Assembly (NCBI GenBank): GCA_015501585.1
Contig: JADNRY010000172.1
Coordinates: 1 to 64,000 of the forward strand
Direction of reading: 5' to 3'
DNA length: 64,000 bases
Source of the DNA: Rhodocollybia butyracea
Taxonomy: Eukaryota; Basidiomycota; Agaricomycetes; Agaricales; Omphalotaceae
Positions 49,395 through 64,000 of the stretch are shown piece after piece. The position numbers were made by a program, and so were the translations under genes. Under the pieces are notes generated by a model. That model had not been told where the DNA came from. It saw nothing but the letters and a program-made list of their open reading frames with translations, and did no database searches. How positions within the stretch are numbered: the stretch's first letter is position 1; the number at the start of each line of letters is the position of its first letter.

Positions 49395-50460
49395 TTACAC
49401 GTCAATCGTCTTCTGTTTTGCGTCCTTACTCTTGGTGAGCCCCCTTACCTGCCTTTCGAGTTTTTCGACATATTCTTGATATGCTTTCAACTCCTCCAAT
49501 ATACCTGTTAATTTTTGGGAAGATGGCGGAGCGGAGGCATCTGATGCACCAGAGGCCGTAGCAATCTGGATTGTCATATTTAATACTTCTTACCATGATT
49601 TACTACCTACATGGACATAACTTACCGGGTCAGGTAGAGTGTTGGTTTTATTCTTTCTTTTGCTCTTAGACGGAGTATTGTGAAAGTCAGGTTCTGGCTC
49701 TTCGGAAACCTCCCTGCGAGAACGCTTGTGCAATTGAGTGGTGGGAGGAGTGACGAGGGAAGTTTCCTCGTCGGAGTCGATATCTTCCGGCTGTGAGGAC
49801 GGTAGTGCTCCGAATGAGAGATGGAATTGTGAGGGAGGAGGTTGACTCGACTGAAATACGTTAGCATCGTTACTTTCAGTACCGTGGCTTGAAGAGTTCA
49901 ACAATGCATCTCTTATTTCTTGTTCTCGTTTTTGCCGCCCCGGACTCATCACCTTAACCCGATTACTCGAAGAAGGTGCGGAGAGTTGGTTGCCATGGGA
50001 ACTTTCCAACAAGGCCTTGTGAATTGCAGTCATGCGAGACTCAGATTTAGATGGAGTACGAAGACCTTGTTGAGTTCGCGAAGCCGGTGTCTGTAGAGGA
50101 GACGTGAAGACTGCTGTAATTTGATCAATGAAAGAGACTTTCCGAGGAGCTATTGAACATGACCGGCAGCTGATGAGGAGTTCCCTCTGTTAATTCGTCT
50201 ACCCAGTCTGACGCAGCATCAGTGTTTTGGATGAATCATAAGTAAAAGCAATTTACAGAAGAATTCACACTTCTCTGAATCTTCACTGCCTTCGGCAGCA
50301 ATAGTACTCCCTGTAGCAAAAAATCCAGATGCGATTACATACCAATAGAAAAAGCTATGCTGGAGCCTGGTAAGCTTACCGATTACGATTTCCTTCTGAT
50401 TGACTGGATCGTCTAGATGCCTCAAGTTCGTGAATATAGCAGCGGACAGTTCCTGAGTGA
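49395..50460 (-). CDS. Unknown nuclear-looking protein with C-terminal coiled coil
   Basis: The 3' part is clear. An exon 49620-50150 encodes APRKVSFIDQITAVFTSPLQ, SRMTAIHKALLESS, a Ser/Gln/Pro region and a basic patch (LHKRSRREV, SKSKRKNKT). A last exon ends ILEELKAYQEYVEKLERQV RGLTKSK, a short coiled coil, with stop at 49395. Upstream, 50460-50225 reads ITQELSAAIFTNLRHLDDPV, then STIAAEGSEDSE after an intron. The junction between these two parts, and the start codon, are not resolved. Basic clusters suggest a nuclear protein. No family is recognised. Confidence 0.5.
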
Positions 50461-50950
50461 TCTACTGGAGAGATATGGATTACAGGCATACAGGATGCAT
50501 GATGAATGGGATGGCGTTGGAATGATGAGAACAGGAGTTCGCTCCCAAAAAGGAATGGCCAGGCGTCCCGCTTATTCGGCCCGCTATTGCCGTGCAGCAG
50601 TTCACGAAATTCTCCTGCTACAGCAACGCGATTACCCGGTTACAGTTGTATGTTTCTAAGTCCGTTCCTATTGAGTGACCGTCGTATATCATGCTAATAC
50701 TAGCCCCATTTCGAGAGGACGCATTCACTGTTCAGGAACGCATAACAGGACAGGACCCTAACCGATAGGAAATTTCTGGCATTAAAAATGGTGAAACAAA
50801 ATTAATAAAATGAGTCCATACAAACTTCGAGGCGGGCTTCCCCAAATGTGCCATTGTGTTTGGTTAGTCTATAAGGACTTTATTAGATGTCAATATTGAC
50901 GATCAAGCGGTGGGACTATTTCCAACGATTTACAATGAACTTTACCCGGA

Positions 50951-50997
50951 CTGCAGGAGTACTGCAGAGTACTGCAGGAGACTGCAGGCTGCTGCAG
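50951..50997. repeat. Short CTGCAG-phased tandem array
   Basis: Five CTGCAG hexamers recur every 10-11 bases (CTGCAGGAGTA, CTGCAGAGTA, CTGCAGGAGA, CTGCAGGCTG, CTGCAG). Each hexamer is a perfect palindrome, so the array is one per helical turn. No coding sense. Confidence 0.75.
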
Positions 50998-51186
50998 CGC
51001 GTGTGCCGCGACGAACCGTATAGGGTCGTCGTCGGACCCCACTCATGGCGGAGCCGAGTATGATATGAAATGATACTACTCTCACTACTACTCCTACTGC
51101 ACCCAGCTGCACCCCAAATTATTTGCACTCCCGAGAAGATTTTTACCAACCTTTGTAAGTAGTATAATTAATAGGTCTTACTGAAT

Positions 51187-51453
51187 TCAATTTACCTTCG
51201 TCATCCTCAAATGCGAGTCCGACATCTCTAGTGCTTCGAGTATTTGCTCAGAAAACGTTTCAGTGCAACAGTAGTGTGAAAACCTTTTTTTTCGTGGGGG
51301 AGAGGCGATGACTTCGGTAGCGGACTTCTTGATTCGGTCGGTGTAGGTAACAAATCCAAATACGTCGGGGGACGCGTGGCTACCACCCACGACCTTCAAG
51401 CTCCTCCTTTGTTTTTTCACTCTCACACTATCATCGTCGTGAGAGCTCACCAA
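51187..51453 (-). CDS. Short open frame, possible gene part
   Basis: An 88-codon frame reads MVSSHDDDSVRVKKQRRSLK, then SPDVFGFVTYTDRIKKSA and ends at 51187. It is charged and has no recognised domain. A preceding exon may exist (a GTGAGC donor lies just upstream near 51455). It could be a small nuclear protein or a chance frame. Confidence 0.3.
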   Translation of the reverse strand: MVSSHDDDSVRVKKQRRSLKVVGGSHASPDVFGFVTYTDRIKKSATEVIASPPRKKRFSHYCCTETFSEQILEALEMSDSHLRMTKVN

Positions 51454-52867
51454 AAACGTTGTTCGGGGCCGTAAAGGTTATAGGTACCGAATGGCGCTAG
51501 GAATTAGTCTCGCTGCTCTTAGCTCGTACCGTCACGAATACACTATGAGACGAAGCATGACGATTTTTCGACGCTTGGAGGTACGGTGGTCGGTGGGGCT
51601 ACTTCAGGTTGCTGATAACATGACTGGTTTAATCATTGCGCCGGGAGAACGAACGAAAGAAGATGGATAATTCCTTCGATCTCCATGATTTTGTTGAGCA
51701 ATGTAGTTCGTCTAGAGGTTAATGCTAAATTTACGCGATCGGCGCCAAGGATTAATCCCACCAATTGGAGGTTCACATTGCGCAGGTACTCAGGAGAGAA
51801 GGCAATTTTGAAGCATGATAACATTTCAGACACTTGAAGTACGGTGGGACATACTTTGGCGGTGGCGTGAATTGGCTAATCACGCGAAAACGAACGAAAG
51901 ATGCCAAATATTCCGTCTGCCCTCTTGTTTTTGGGCAACGGGTAATAACAGGGTACATTTCCTCAATCTGCATGATCCGCTGCAATACAGAGAGTAAGTA
52001 CTGGGCGTAAGTCTACAGAGTGGGGTTGAAAAATCATTTGCCGTAGCTCACCATCCTTGGACAACACAAGTTGTACATAGTTCAGGTGCTAATCTTGACC
52101 TTCGAATCAGTCTTACTCCGATATTTCTCCATATCTCCCAGTGTAACCGAACAATATTAATCTTGTCCATCGCAAATGCGTCCGTCTACGAGGCAACTTG
52201 ACAGGAACTGAACTGAATATCGCTTCGAATTTTCCACTGTATCAGGAACCCAATGGCCAAAGAGTGGACGGGGAATTTCGTTCGGCGGATGCGATAGAAG
52301 GTAAACATTCTTCTGGTGTATCTACACATTCGTATACGCCACCAATCATGACGAACCGGCTTATCGCAGGGCTATTATTGTCAAGGAGGCGGCCATACAG
52401 CTGGTGATTGTCCCCTGAGCAAATACAAACCGATTCAAGCGGTGAGCAAGAACTTGAGGAAACGAGTGTTTCTGAAATGGGTTGAGATTGACAGATGGTG
52501 ATGAAGAAAGGAAGTGCAGAAAATCAAATAGTATTACCAGAGCTATCTTGTATTACATAGATATATTTCTTTTCTACTGAAAAATTGAAAAAAATCAGTT
52601 TACGAATAAAACTACTTTTCCAGCGGCTCCATAATGAAAAAGCTAGAAGAAGAGAATTTTGCATCTGTTGTATTTATTTGGGATTTGCTAGAGTCATAAG
52701 ATCCAGGTCGTAAATTGTGTCCGAGGTAGAGTTTCGAATGAAACGCGCTGCCAGTAGCCTGGCTGGCCGTCTTGTACTTAGCGAAGAAAACTAATAGACA
52801 GTATTTCAAGCGCGTTTAAGGACGAATATCGAGAAACTAGCGCCAGTTATTAGCGCGCTTGAACACC
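51454..52867. other. Gene-poor stretch with weak internal repetition
   Basis: No gene is supported. Two segments (about 51570-51665 and 51830-51905) share words such as GGTACGGTGG/AGTACGGTGG and GAACGAACGAAAGA in the same order, suggesting an old local duplication. Otherwise nothing is seen. Confidence 0.35.
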
Positions 52868-53378
52868 ATGATTTCAACACAGGTACATCATATCACGTCC
52901 GATAGCCCATCGATACCAGCGTTTGTACTACAGCTCACCCAGCTGGTAGATTCATACATGCTATGGGTTTCGCCAACGGAACTACTCGAAGGAGATGCAG
53001 AAAGGGCTCCATTACTGGGAAATCTTTGTCGTGATTGGGCATGCGCAATGCCAGTACGCAAGGTGGCCAGCAAAAGGATCCAAACTTCGTTGTTGAACTA
53101 AATATGTTATTGTCATTGACAGAGTATGGATACTCAGGCCGCTTCAAGCCTTTTTCGGACCCCGACTACAGATATCTCACTTGCCATGGCCCAACGACTA
53201 GGTCTGTCTTTTTCAAGCTGTGTCAAAAGTTTGTATCCAACGAAGATTTTATGTAGCCAAAAGGTTCGGTAAACAGGTGTTTCTTTCGGTAGACATCCAG
53301 AGCTATGCGGGGAAGCCAGAAGTACTACTTGCGATGGAGAAGGGTATTCTACAAAAGTTCAAAACTTTGGAGCAGTGA
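52868..53378 (+). CDS. Proteasome assembly chaperone 4 (PAC4/PSMG4 family), 131 aa
   Basis: Small chaperone that pairs with PAC3 to build the proteasome alpha ring. Three exons, 52868-53062, 53123-53201 and 53257-53378, total 132 codons in phase. The N-terminal half has FVLQLTQLVDSYMLWVS and GNLCRDWACAMP, equivalent to the family's LxGSFFLWVG and NLAVAM segments. The C-terminal half has DISLAMAQRLAKRFGKQVFL, matching the family's LAQRLARKTNKQVFVS, and ends LLAMEKGILQKFKTLEQ. Length is close to human PAC4 (123 aa). The start ATG follows ACC. Confidence 0.85.
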
Positions 53379-53557
53379 CGGAATCCTTCTGTAGACTTTA
53401 TCCTTACCAGTAATCTGAGTGTTTCATGATACTTGAAGCCTGATGATACGTGTAGAACGAATGAAAGTCAGAGCTGAAAATTCGAAAATTCGGACCGGAA
53501 TTCCGGAGGACGGAAGAAAACTTTCCTTCTTTCCACTCATCATCGACATCGTGTATC

Positions 53558-54619
53558 ATGGTAGAAAGACAGCTTGTGGTTTTTGATTTCGACTGGCCAG
53601 TCCTTTCAGATTCTGTTTGATTTATCCTCATCTTCAAAGCAGGTCTATGGCTGATCAGGACACCGATAGGTGGATCTATGAAGTCAACGCGCCAGAACTT
53701 CGTCGAAAAATGGAGGACTTGGATGGTAAGATGCAATGGACTGATCTTGTGTAAAACACTCTTCTGTTCAAGATCTCGAGTTACTGTACAACTGACAACG
53801 TACATGAAGAGCACAACTGTTGCGCGAAGGCCATGAAAAAGGAATGAAGAGAGAAGATATCGAACATGCTCTCAGAATTATTCCCTATGTCAGTTGGTTC
53901 TAAGAATCTTGGAACTACCTTCCCTCATCTTCTTTTAATGATAGCACCCTGCAATGATACGCGCCGTAACAAAATTAAAATCTCGTGGCAAAACTACATT
54001 CCTGTGTTTGTCCAACGCAAACTCGGTCTTCATCTCGACTGTTCTTCGGGTAAATGTCCCCTCTCCCTCGCCTCCGATCTTCTCCGATCTGCTCTGATCT
54101 ATTCACTATCCGTTACAGGAAAAGGCCTCGATAACCTGTTCGAAGAAATCATAACTAATCCAGCTGAATGGGATGCCTCCGGGTTGCTGAAACTGCGACG
54201 TAGGGTTGACCCCGAAGGACCCCAACATTCTTGTAAAATTGGGTGTAGTCCGAACATGTGCAAAGGCAAGCAACTCGCACCGATCTGTTTAAAAACCTAA
54301 CCTTTTGCTTACTGAAGGTGATGAACTTCATTCATTCCTTGCTCGCCATGAGCCTGCATACGACCGCGTCATCTATGTTGGGGATGGATCCAACGACTTT
54401 TGTCCAGTACTTCGTCTTCGAAGGTGAATAACAATTATTTCTTCGTTATTCTTGATGCACTTTACAAAACAATTTTTTAGCAACGACATTGTGTGCTGTA
54501 GAACATTTGGCGGTCTACCGAAGCGTATTGCCCGAGATGGTGAAAAATTTGGTCTCAAAGCCGAAGTCAAATACTGGACTGGAGCATGGGAACTCGAGGA
54601 ACTGTTCAACACACTTTGA
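53558..54619 (+). CDS. HAD-superfamily phosphatase of the PHOSPHO1/PHOSPHO2 type
   Basis: Cytosolic phosphatase of small phosphorylated metabolites (the family acts on phosphocholine, phosphoethanolamine or pyridoxal phosphate). MVERQLVVFDFDW joins MADQDTDRWIYEVNAPE, giving the DxD catalytic motif, through a GC-AG intron (53596-53642). Later exons give HPAMIRAVTKLKSRGKTTFL, CLSNANSVF (motif II), NLFEEIITNPAEWD, HSCKIGCSPNMCKG, and VIYVGDGSNDFCPVLRL (motif III/IV). It ends WELEELFNTL at TGA 54617-54619. HSC and CSPNMCKG are characteristic of this family. Splice sites after the second exon are short and typical. Confidence 0.88.
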
Positions 54620-55171
54620 GCGATATGGCTCATCGTCGCGCGCGCTAGATAGATAGACCAGAATCCACTGTCAAGAGCCTTGGTTTGATATTGAGCAAGT
54701 GAGGGATAAAGAAAAACATTGCAACGTTATAACGCCAACCGAGAAGTGGCAGATAGTTTGAGAGTGCATTGATATCAGTGCAATCAACATGTAAATAATG
54801 AAGAAGAATTTCGACCAACAATCATACAGTTCTTTTCATGGGCGCAAGTGAAACAGGCAATGAGGCTTGCTCAAGCCATCTGAACTAGAATGCGGTTGAA
54901 AAGCCAGCAAGAGATCGAGATTCGAAAAACCTGGGATACTTGAGTGAATTGGCATAAAATTGATTATATGACAGAATTGAGAAACACAATTGAGAGATTG
55001 GACAGAAGAAAAGTATGATGGTCGGCCTAATTCTGACGAGCACACATCAAGTCCATACCGGTCGCGCAAAACGAGCATGTATGTGTGTAGGTATGTGCGA
55101 CTTTCGGTTCGATTACCTTGGCTCTATTCACCTCGGCCAAGCATCCATTCCACTAGTTCTCCTTGAATCCT
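54620..55171. other. Convergent intergenic region
   Basis: Between the ends of the phosphatase (plus) and YAK1 (minus). Nothing besides presumed 3' untranslated sequence is seen. Confidence 0.45.
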
Positions 55172-59084
<3,913 letters not shown>

Positions 59085-59129
59085 CTGATTTGAACGCAGC
59101 CAATTACAGTACATAATAATTTACAGCAA

Positions 59130-62100
59130 TTATTCAGATTCTTCGTCTTCTACAAATATCAACGAATCTTTTAGATGGAACCGTGCGTTGTCAATCTCCA
59201 CATTGTGGTTTAAAACTCCTTGAAGGAGCAACTCTACGTTGTGGATATACACTTTGCCTGCCAACGGCGCCCATAGCCCCTTGTCTGCCTCACATGTTAG
59301 TAAATGGCGCATAGGAAGTTTGAGCGTACGCATAGCCGGCACACCAATGCTCATATGGCCACCATAGTGCTGAATGACCTTTTCAATCAACTTGCGATCC
59401 TCTTTGAGGTTGGGCGTAACAAAGAAGTGACGGCCAGTAAGCAGTGGCACCTTTTGTCGCTTTACATTGGCGAGAGTTTCTGTCAAATCGGTGTTCCATT
59501 TCCCTTTATCTTTGACAACATATTGCTTTTCCGCTGTAAGACAAAACTTAACAACAACTGATGTCAAAATACCAGGATGCTTACGCAACAGCTCTTTCGC
59601 TTCGATTGAGTCGTGAATCCAGTCCTCTGTGACAATCCACGGGGCTGCACTCAGCGCACACAAAAACTTCTCTGTTCGAATAATCCCCGGTGAGATTAGA
59701 TGGGTGCAATCCGAGGTCTTGGTAACGAATTTTGCTCCCAGTCTCTCGATGGCCTATAGACCGATAAGCTAGCAGTCAGTAATGAGATAAAACTAGCAAT
59801 CATACCTTCTTGGTATCATCGGTCAGTTCCAGTCGAGTCGTTATGATCTTGACGGGTCCGGCTTTGCGCTTCTTCTTTTTCGGCGACTCCGTCGAGGCGT
59901 CTGAGTTTACAACCTCGGGCTTAAAGGCCGCCTTCCTTTTCTTACCAGCGGCAGCCGCATTGAGAACAGGTTCCTTCTTCACTTTGGCGTTTCCTTTTTT
60001 GACAGGCTTTTCTTCTTCTTCTTCTTCTTCTTCTTCTTCTTCCTCCTCTTGAACTTTTGCCTTGCCCTTTCCTTTTCTAACAGGTTTCTCCTCCTCCCCA
60101 TCTGCAGAATCCGGTTCATCTCTATCCCGAGGCAACGCCGAAACACTACTAGAGCTCTGTCGTCGGCGTTTTTTCATCTCCGTCTCATAGCTGACCAAAT
60201 CCGGCATCACCGTATCTCTCAGCCGCTGGGAAGCCTGCTCTGCAGATCGTCTCGATGGCCGCTGATAGTTGGCAGGAGAGACCGACGCAGAATCGTCTCG
60301 AACACGCGTAGTCGAAGGGCGCTCATGAGACGACACATTAATACCACCAGACTTTACCGACACTTTGGGTCCCAACAAGGGGCGTGCTGTGGATTTGCGA
60401 GGCACAACAACTGAGTCCATCTTCTTTGGGGGTGACGAACTCATTGCTGGTGTAGGCTTCGGTCTAGGTTTCGACCATTGGGTATCGCTATCATCCTCGC
60501 TTTCGGGCCCGCTGTCCATGGCAACGACGTTGAGTTTTTTCCGTTGAGAAGGCTTCGTATCTTTTCCCTTCTTCGAAGAAATAATCTTCTCCCGGTCGTC
60601 GCTTTCCGTATCATTGTCAGCAACAGCATTGGACTTTCGCCGTTGAGCGGGCTTTGGATCCTTCCCCTTCTTTGAAGAGACGATCCTCTCCTCGTGGCCG
60701 CCGCTTTCGGAACCACTGTCGACAGCAGTGTTCTTTTTCCGTTGACCACCTACGGAGGGCTTCCGTTCCGTTACCTTCTTCCTCAACCCCCCGTAGTTAC
60801 TGGCGTGGCCATCGCTTTCGGAATCACTGTTAACAGCAACGTTCAACTTTTTCCGTTGACCGCCCACGGAAGGCTTCTGTTCCTTTCCCTTCCTCTTTGG
60901 AGAGACAGTCTTCTCCTTCTCCTCTCTATCACTGGCTTGCTCGTGTTCATTCTCCCTTTCTGAAGCGTTGTCTACGTCCATCGGTGGTTCCTCGACTGTA
61001 ACACGAGGCCTACTGGACAACTTCATCGGACTCTTCTTCAAAGGTTTGGGTGCAAAAACCTCTAATTCGTCGTCACCTTTCTGAGGTTTGTGCATACGAG
61101 AATGTGATTTCGATTTCGGGGTACTTTGAGCGGGAACCTCGAAGTCCACATCCATCGCATCTCCCGGATCGTCGTCAAAACCAGGCATCACGATATCGGC
61201 GGCCTCTCGTGCATCCCGAGCACTATCCTGTGTCCTAAGAAGTGAGCGCTCCTTCTTCTTCGTTGCTTCTGCCTCCACTTCCTGAGGTTCCTCGGAGTAG
61301 GGAACAGCTTCATCGAACCCTCGGTTCCCCAGTTGTGGCGAGAGGTCCACGCCAGGAGGAAAATATATATATCGGTCTTTACCGACAGAGAGGTTTTTCC
61401 ACTTTATGAAACAGTCTTCAAGCCATGTGTGGTTGACTATAGGTATGTCCCATTCTCGCGCGCGAGCAGTTTTCGTACCATCCGCCCTGAAGTTTGTTCA
61501 GAATTAGCGCAGAATTGGAGCGAATCAACGTACTGTGCAGCTATCAAAATTGTATTCTTGGCGGACATACTCGGAGTGAATTCTGCACCCATGATGGTAA
61601 TGAGCTTTTTGAGGTATTCTCTCGCTTCTCCCGTAAAGTTTGTAATGGTTATTTTCTATATATAGTAGATACTGTTAGTGAAACGAGATACTCTCAAAGT
61701 ACAAAAACATACATGTTCAGTAAAACCTTCAATGTGCTTGTTCGGAATGGGGTAGTGGAGAAGTCGCTCGAGGGGAGAGGTGGATGTACCAATAGAAACA
61801 ACGTGAAATAACCACGACAAAGAGGCGATGACCTTGGGCTCTTTTATCGCCTTGAAATATCTGTGAGCAAAAGAAACGAAAAAAGAGCGCCACATACGGA
61901 GAAATAAGCAAGGCCATTCCGATACTTTGTCACAAGAATGTCGCACTCCAACACCTTTCGCTTTTCTTCCTCTGCATCTGCAGACTCCTCGAGAGGAACG
62001 ATAACTCCGTCGGCTCGCTCGACGATACTCTCAATCGCCAAGCGTCGGTCACCAAGTTCCAGGTTTGTGCTAAGTAAAATACGATCACCATTGAAGACCT

Positions 62101-62950
62101 GCCGAGGGGAGATCTTCGCCACCGCGCTTTCAGCAGTCATATCTGCTGTGGTGTACAGCGCAGCTTTTGATGGGTCAATACTGGAAATTTTGCGTTTCTT
62201 CTCGGCATCGTCGGAGTGGTGTCCAGGTTGCAGGACGAGTGGATTTGGCCACTCGTAAGGAGCGACATCTAAGGTTCCCATCCCTAGCTTAATAACGTCG
62301 TCGAACCAATGTGGGACGATAATATTTATCGTGTTGTGTTGCTTATAATTGAGCGCATTACGATACTTGTCGTTGTCGTTGTCCAGAGTGAACAGGTGGG
62401 TAACATCTTTGGTGAGTCCTGAGCGCCATTGTCCACCGAGGGCAGATATTCCAGCAGAAAGAATTTCGATATCCGATTGGGAAAGCTACAAAAGGATCAG
62501 AAATGCAAAGGAGTTTAGTGAAGGCACCCACATCAGCAGCACAACCAACAACGCCAGAGAACAATTGCGCGGGGTCTGGTGAGTAGCATACAGCTCTTTA
62601 CAGAGTATTAGCAACAAGAGAGTTGTGTTATGACCGATAATGACGCACGATTGAAGTTTCCCAAAGAGCACAGATCGCTCCAACCATTGCTCCTAAAATC
62701 GTAGATAAATAGAGGCAAGCGATTGGAGGACACAGATGATACGTACAGTGCAAACTAATGGTGTTTTTTGTCCCTCTATCGCTTGCCAACCCTGAAAACG
62801 ATGTGTATTTGTTACTACATGAGTACATTCATCCAGTTTTGAAGTAACAGTTCCTCCACCGCCTTCAATGAGAGAAGTAAGCTGCTGCAGTCGAACAGCA
62901 GAGGTTGAGGGAGGGAACAACGCAGTAACTTTTTCGAAAAGCCTTCCCAT
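59130..62950 (-). CDS. Six-BRCT DNA repair scaffold (Rtt107 / Brc1-like)
   Basis: Likely scaffold recruited to damaged replication forks via gamma-H2A. From MGRLFEKVTALFPPS at 62950, four N-terminal BRCT repeats are visible (VTSKLDECTHVVTNTHRF; LFSGVVGCAADL with ALGGQWRSGLTKDVTHLF; RILLSTNLELGDRR with CDILVTKYRNG and WLFHVVS; ITNFTGEAREYLKKLITIMG with VNHTWLEDCF). Then comes a ~500-residue charged linker (61350-59800) with internal repeats and a Glu run. The C-terminal tandem BRCT has AIERLGAKFVTKTSDCTHLI, WIVTEDWIHDSI and GRHFFVTPN, ending at 59130. The four-plus-two arrangement matches Rtt107/Brc1; PTIP differs in spacing. Introns are short, and some limits between 62700 and 61650 are approximate. 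Confidence 0.85.
60010..60046. repeat. (CTT)n microsatellite inside the BRCT gene
   Basis: About twelve CTT units, read on the coding (minus) strand as GAA codons, giving an uninterrupted poly-Glu tract in the linker between BRCT groups. Unit-length changes here keep the frame. Confidence 0.9.
60440..60880 (-). repeat. Imperfect coding repeats in the BRCT-protein linker
   Basis: Four copies of a ~33-residue unit share the pattern GGQRKK or AQRRK/SQRKK, then a small-residue stretch, then DSxSES, and KKGKDxKP. They lie in tandem and are visible at DNA level as repeated CCGTTGA/CTTTCG blocks. Confidence 0.75.
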
Positions 62951-64000
62951 CTGCGAGGTTGAACGCGTGGTAAGACGAGAAAGAACTAAACGTTGGATGA
63001 GTCACAGTCGCCACTCACGCATGCACCTGACCTTCCATGTGCCAACATGGCGCATGTCGTCCTATCGTGCCACACAAAATGAGCTTGCGTATTTTTTTTT
63101 CAACTCGGAAGTCACGTTAGTAACTAGAGGGCCTCGTATCAATAATCAATACTTTCCCCAGCACTACTTTCGTATATGGGCACTGATATCATCTTCTGTG
63201 TTCCGCGTAAGACCAGATTCATCGCGTGTTACAGAGCAACAGAGGCAACGGTTTATGGTCTTATCACCTTGTGTTGACGAACTTGTTAATAACCCTCAAA
63301 ACGCGCGCACCAAAAATGAGGCAGTCGTATATATATTGCGTGTATATTCATTTATACATACGACTTCTCTAGCTGAAAGTATGGAAACATATAGTACATT
63401 TTTCTTTGTGCTGAGATACAGAACGGAGCATTGGAAACAGGGATTACCAGCGTGTTGAAAGTATGCGTATCGAAAGGGGGTACACGGAAGTGGTAAACAG
63501 GAAGACAGGAGGAAACTAGCGGCCGCAGGATTGTCCACCCGGAATTCTTGGAATCCGCCGACTCCCGAGTCGGCTGCTTGACCAGCTCGTCCAAGAATTC
63601 CTTCCGCGTTACACCAGCGCAGCGGTTGAAAAAGGATACCCGCCTTTCAGAGCGAAGCAGAATAGATGTGAACGAATGTATGATTGACCGAAGAACATTA
63701 ATATGGGCAATATTAGACTGTTTTGTGATACAATGGAGTTGGATGTATTTTCTTGCAAAGGTGGCGAGTGACAGAGTTTGTGAAAATGCCGAGTCAAGGT
63801 AATGAAGTTGGCGTGTGGTGTGAAGGAGATGAAGAGAGTGAAGATGTTGAATGGGTATGCGGCGCAGCGCCGGCGGTGAGAGACAGAACGCGAGTCGGCA
63901 TTCAATAGCGAGGAATAATCTATAAGCAAAATAGGGGGAAAATAGGGGCGGCCGGATAGTACCATCTGCCAAGGCGATTCCAGAGGAGGTGAATGGTGGA
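62951..64000. other. No supported gene; contains a nested hairpin
   Basis: A 206-codon minus-strand frame (63972-63352) is open, but its composition (many His, Leu and Arg) and the lack of domain or splice support make it doubtful. An alternative frame starting near 63900 (MPTRVLSLTAGAAPHTHSTS) might be a first exon of a gene on the minus strand. Confidence 0.4.
63541..63601. repeat. Perfect nested inverted repeat (hairpin)
   Basis: GGAATTCTTGGA (63541-63552) pairs with TCCAAGAATTCC (63590-63601), twelve of twelve bases. Inside it CCGACTC (63558-63564) pairs with GAGTCGG (63567-63573) around a two-base loop. Confidence 0.85.

Noticed and set aside
63352..63972. 206-codon minus-strand frame as a gene
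   Set aside because: Composition is rich in His, Leu and Arg without a domain, and it spans the palindrome; no splice support.

Overview
This window is nuclear DNA of a filamentous basidiomycete, most likely an Agaricomycete. Nearly every gene is split by short introns (about 45-70 bases, GT-AG, with a few GC-AG candidates). Genes lie close together on both strands, and the recognisable proteins are fungal nuclear-encoded families. Gene models were built by hand from translated frames and splice sites. Where a full CDS is quoted with an amino-acid length, the phases of all exons add up.

Layout. 1-3561 holds the 5' part of a large helical-repeat protein that runs off the left edge. 3625-5113 is a non-autonomous transposon with terminal inverted repeats of about 335 bp, flanked by TA. 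5.1-18.3 kb is an accessory stretch: two F-box/leucine-rich-repeat-like genes (one with an apparent frameshift), a small membrane protein, an intact nucleotidyltransferase-fold gene, two genes of unknown function, a 15-bp tandem repeat and coding debris. 18.98-21.16 kb is a decayed unknown gene. About 21.2-29.04 kb is a degenerate Helitron with a Rep/helicase gene broken by frameshifts; its inferred 5' end lies 15 bp past the stop codon of GCN5.

29.05-63 kb is a conserved housekeeping and regulatory block: GCN5 acetyltransferase (29.05-31.38), a secreted GH45-like cellulase or expansin-like protein (31.5-32.8), an ER-type cyclophilin with a C-terminal membrane anchor (33.0-34.6), the ribosome-biogenesis helicase DBP7 (34.7-37.2), the MYST acetyltransferase ESA1 (38.05-39.9), an unknown protein (40.3-41.0), a CSL/CBF1-type transcription factor (41.2-44.6), an unknown protein (46.6-48.3), a nuclear-looking unknown with a coiled-coil tail (49.4-50.5), a proteasome assembly chaperone of the PAC4 family (52.9-53.4), a PHOSPHO-type HAD phosphatase (53.6-54.6), the DYRK kinase YAK1 (55.2-59.1) and a six-BRCT Rtt107/Brc1-like DNA repair scaffold (59.1-62.95). 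The last kilobase has no supported gene but carries a perfect nested hairpin.

How the genes relate. GCN5 (SAGA-type) and ESA1 (NuA4-type) lie within 9 kb of each other. Most other neighbours share no evident pathway, as expected in a fungal chromosome without operons. The most distinctive content is mobile: the long-TIR element and the Helitron. The less usual genes are the nucleotidyltransferase-fold gene, GCN5 with an extra cysteine-rich N-terminal module, and the GH45-like protein with a GPI-anchor-like tail. Single-base frame changes recur in several non-transposon genes, so either gene decay or assembly errors must be kept in mind.
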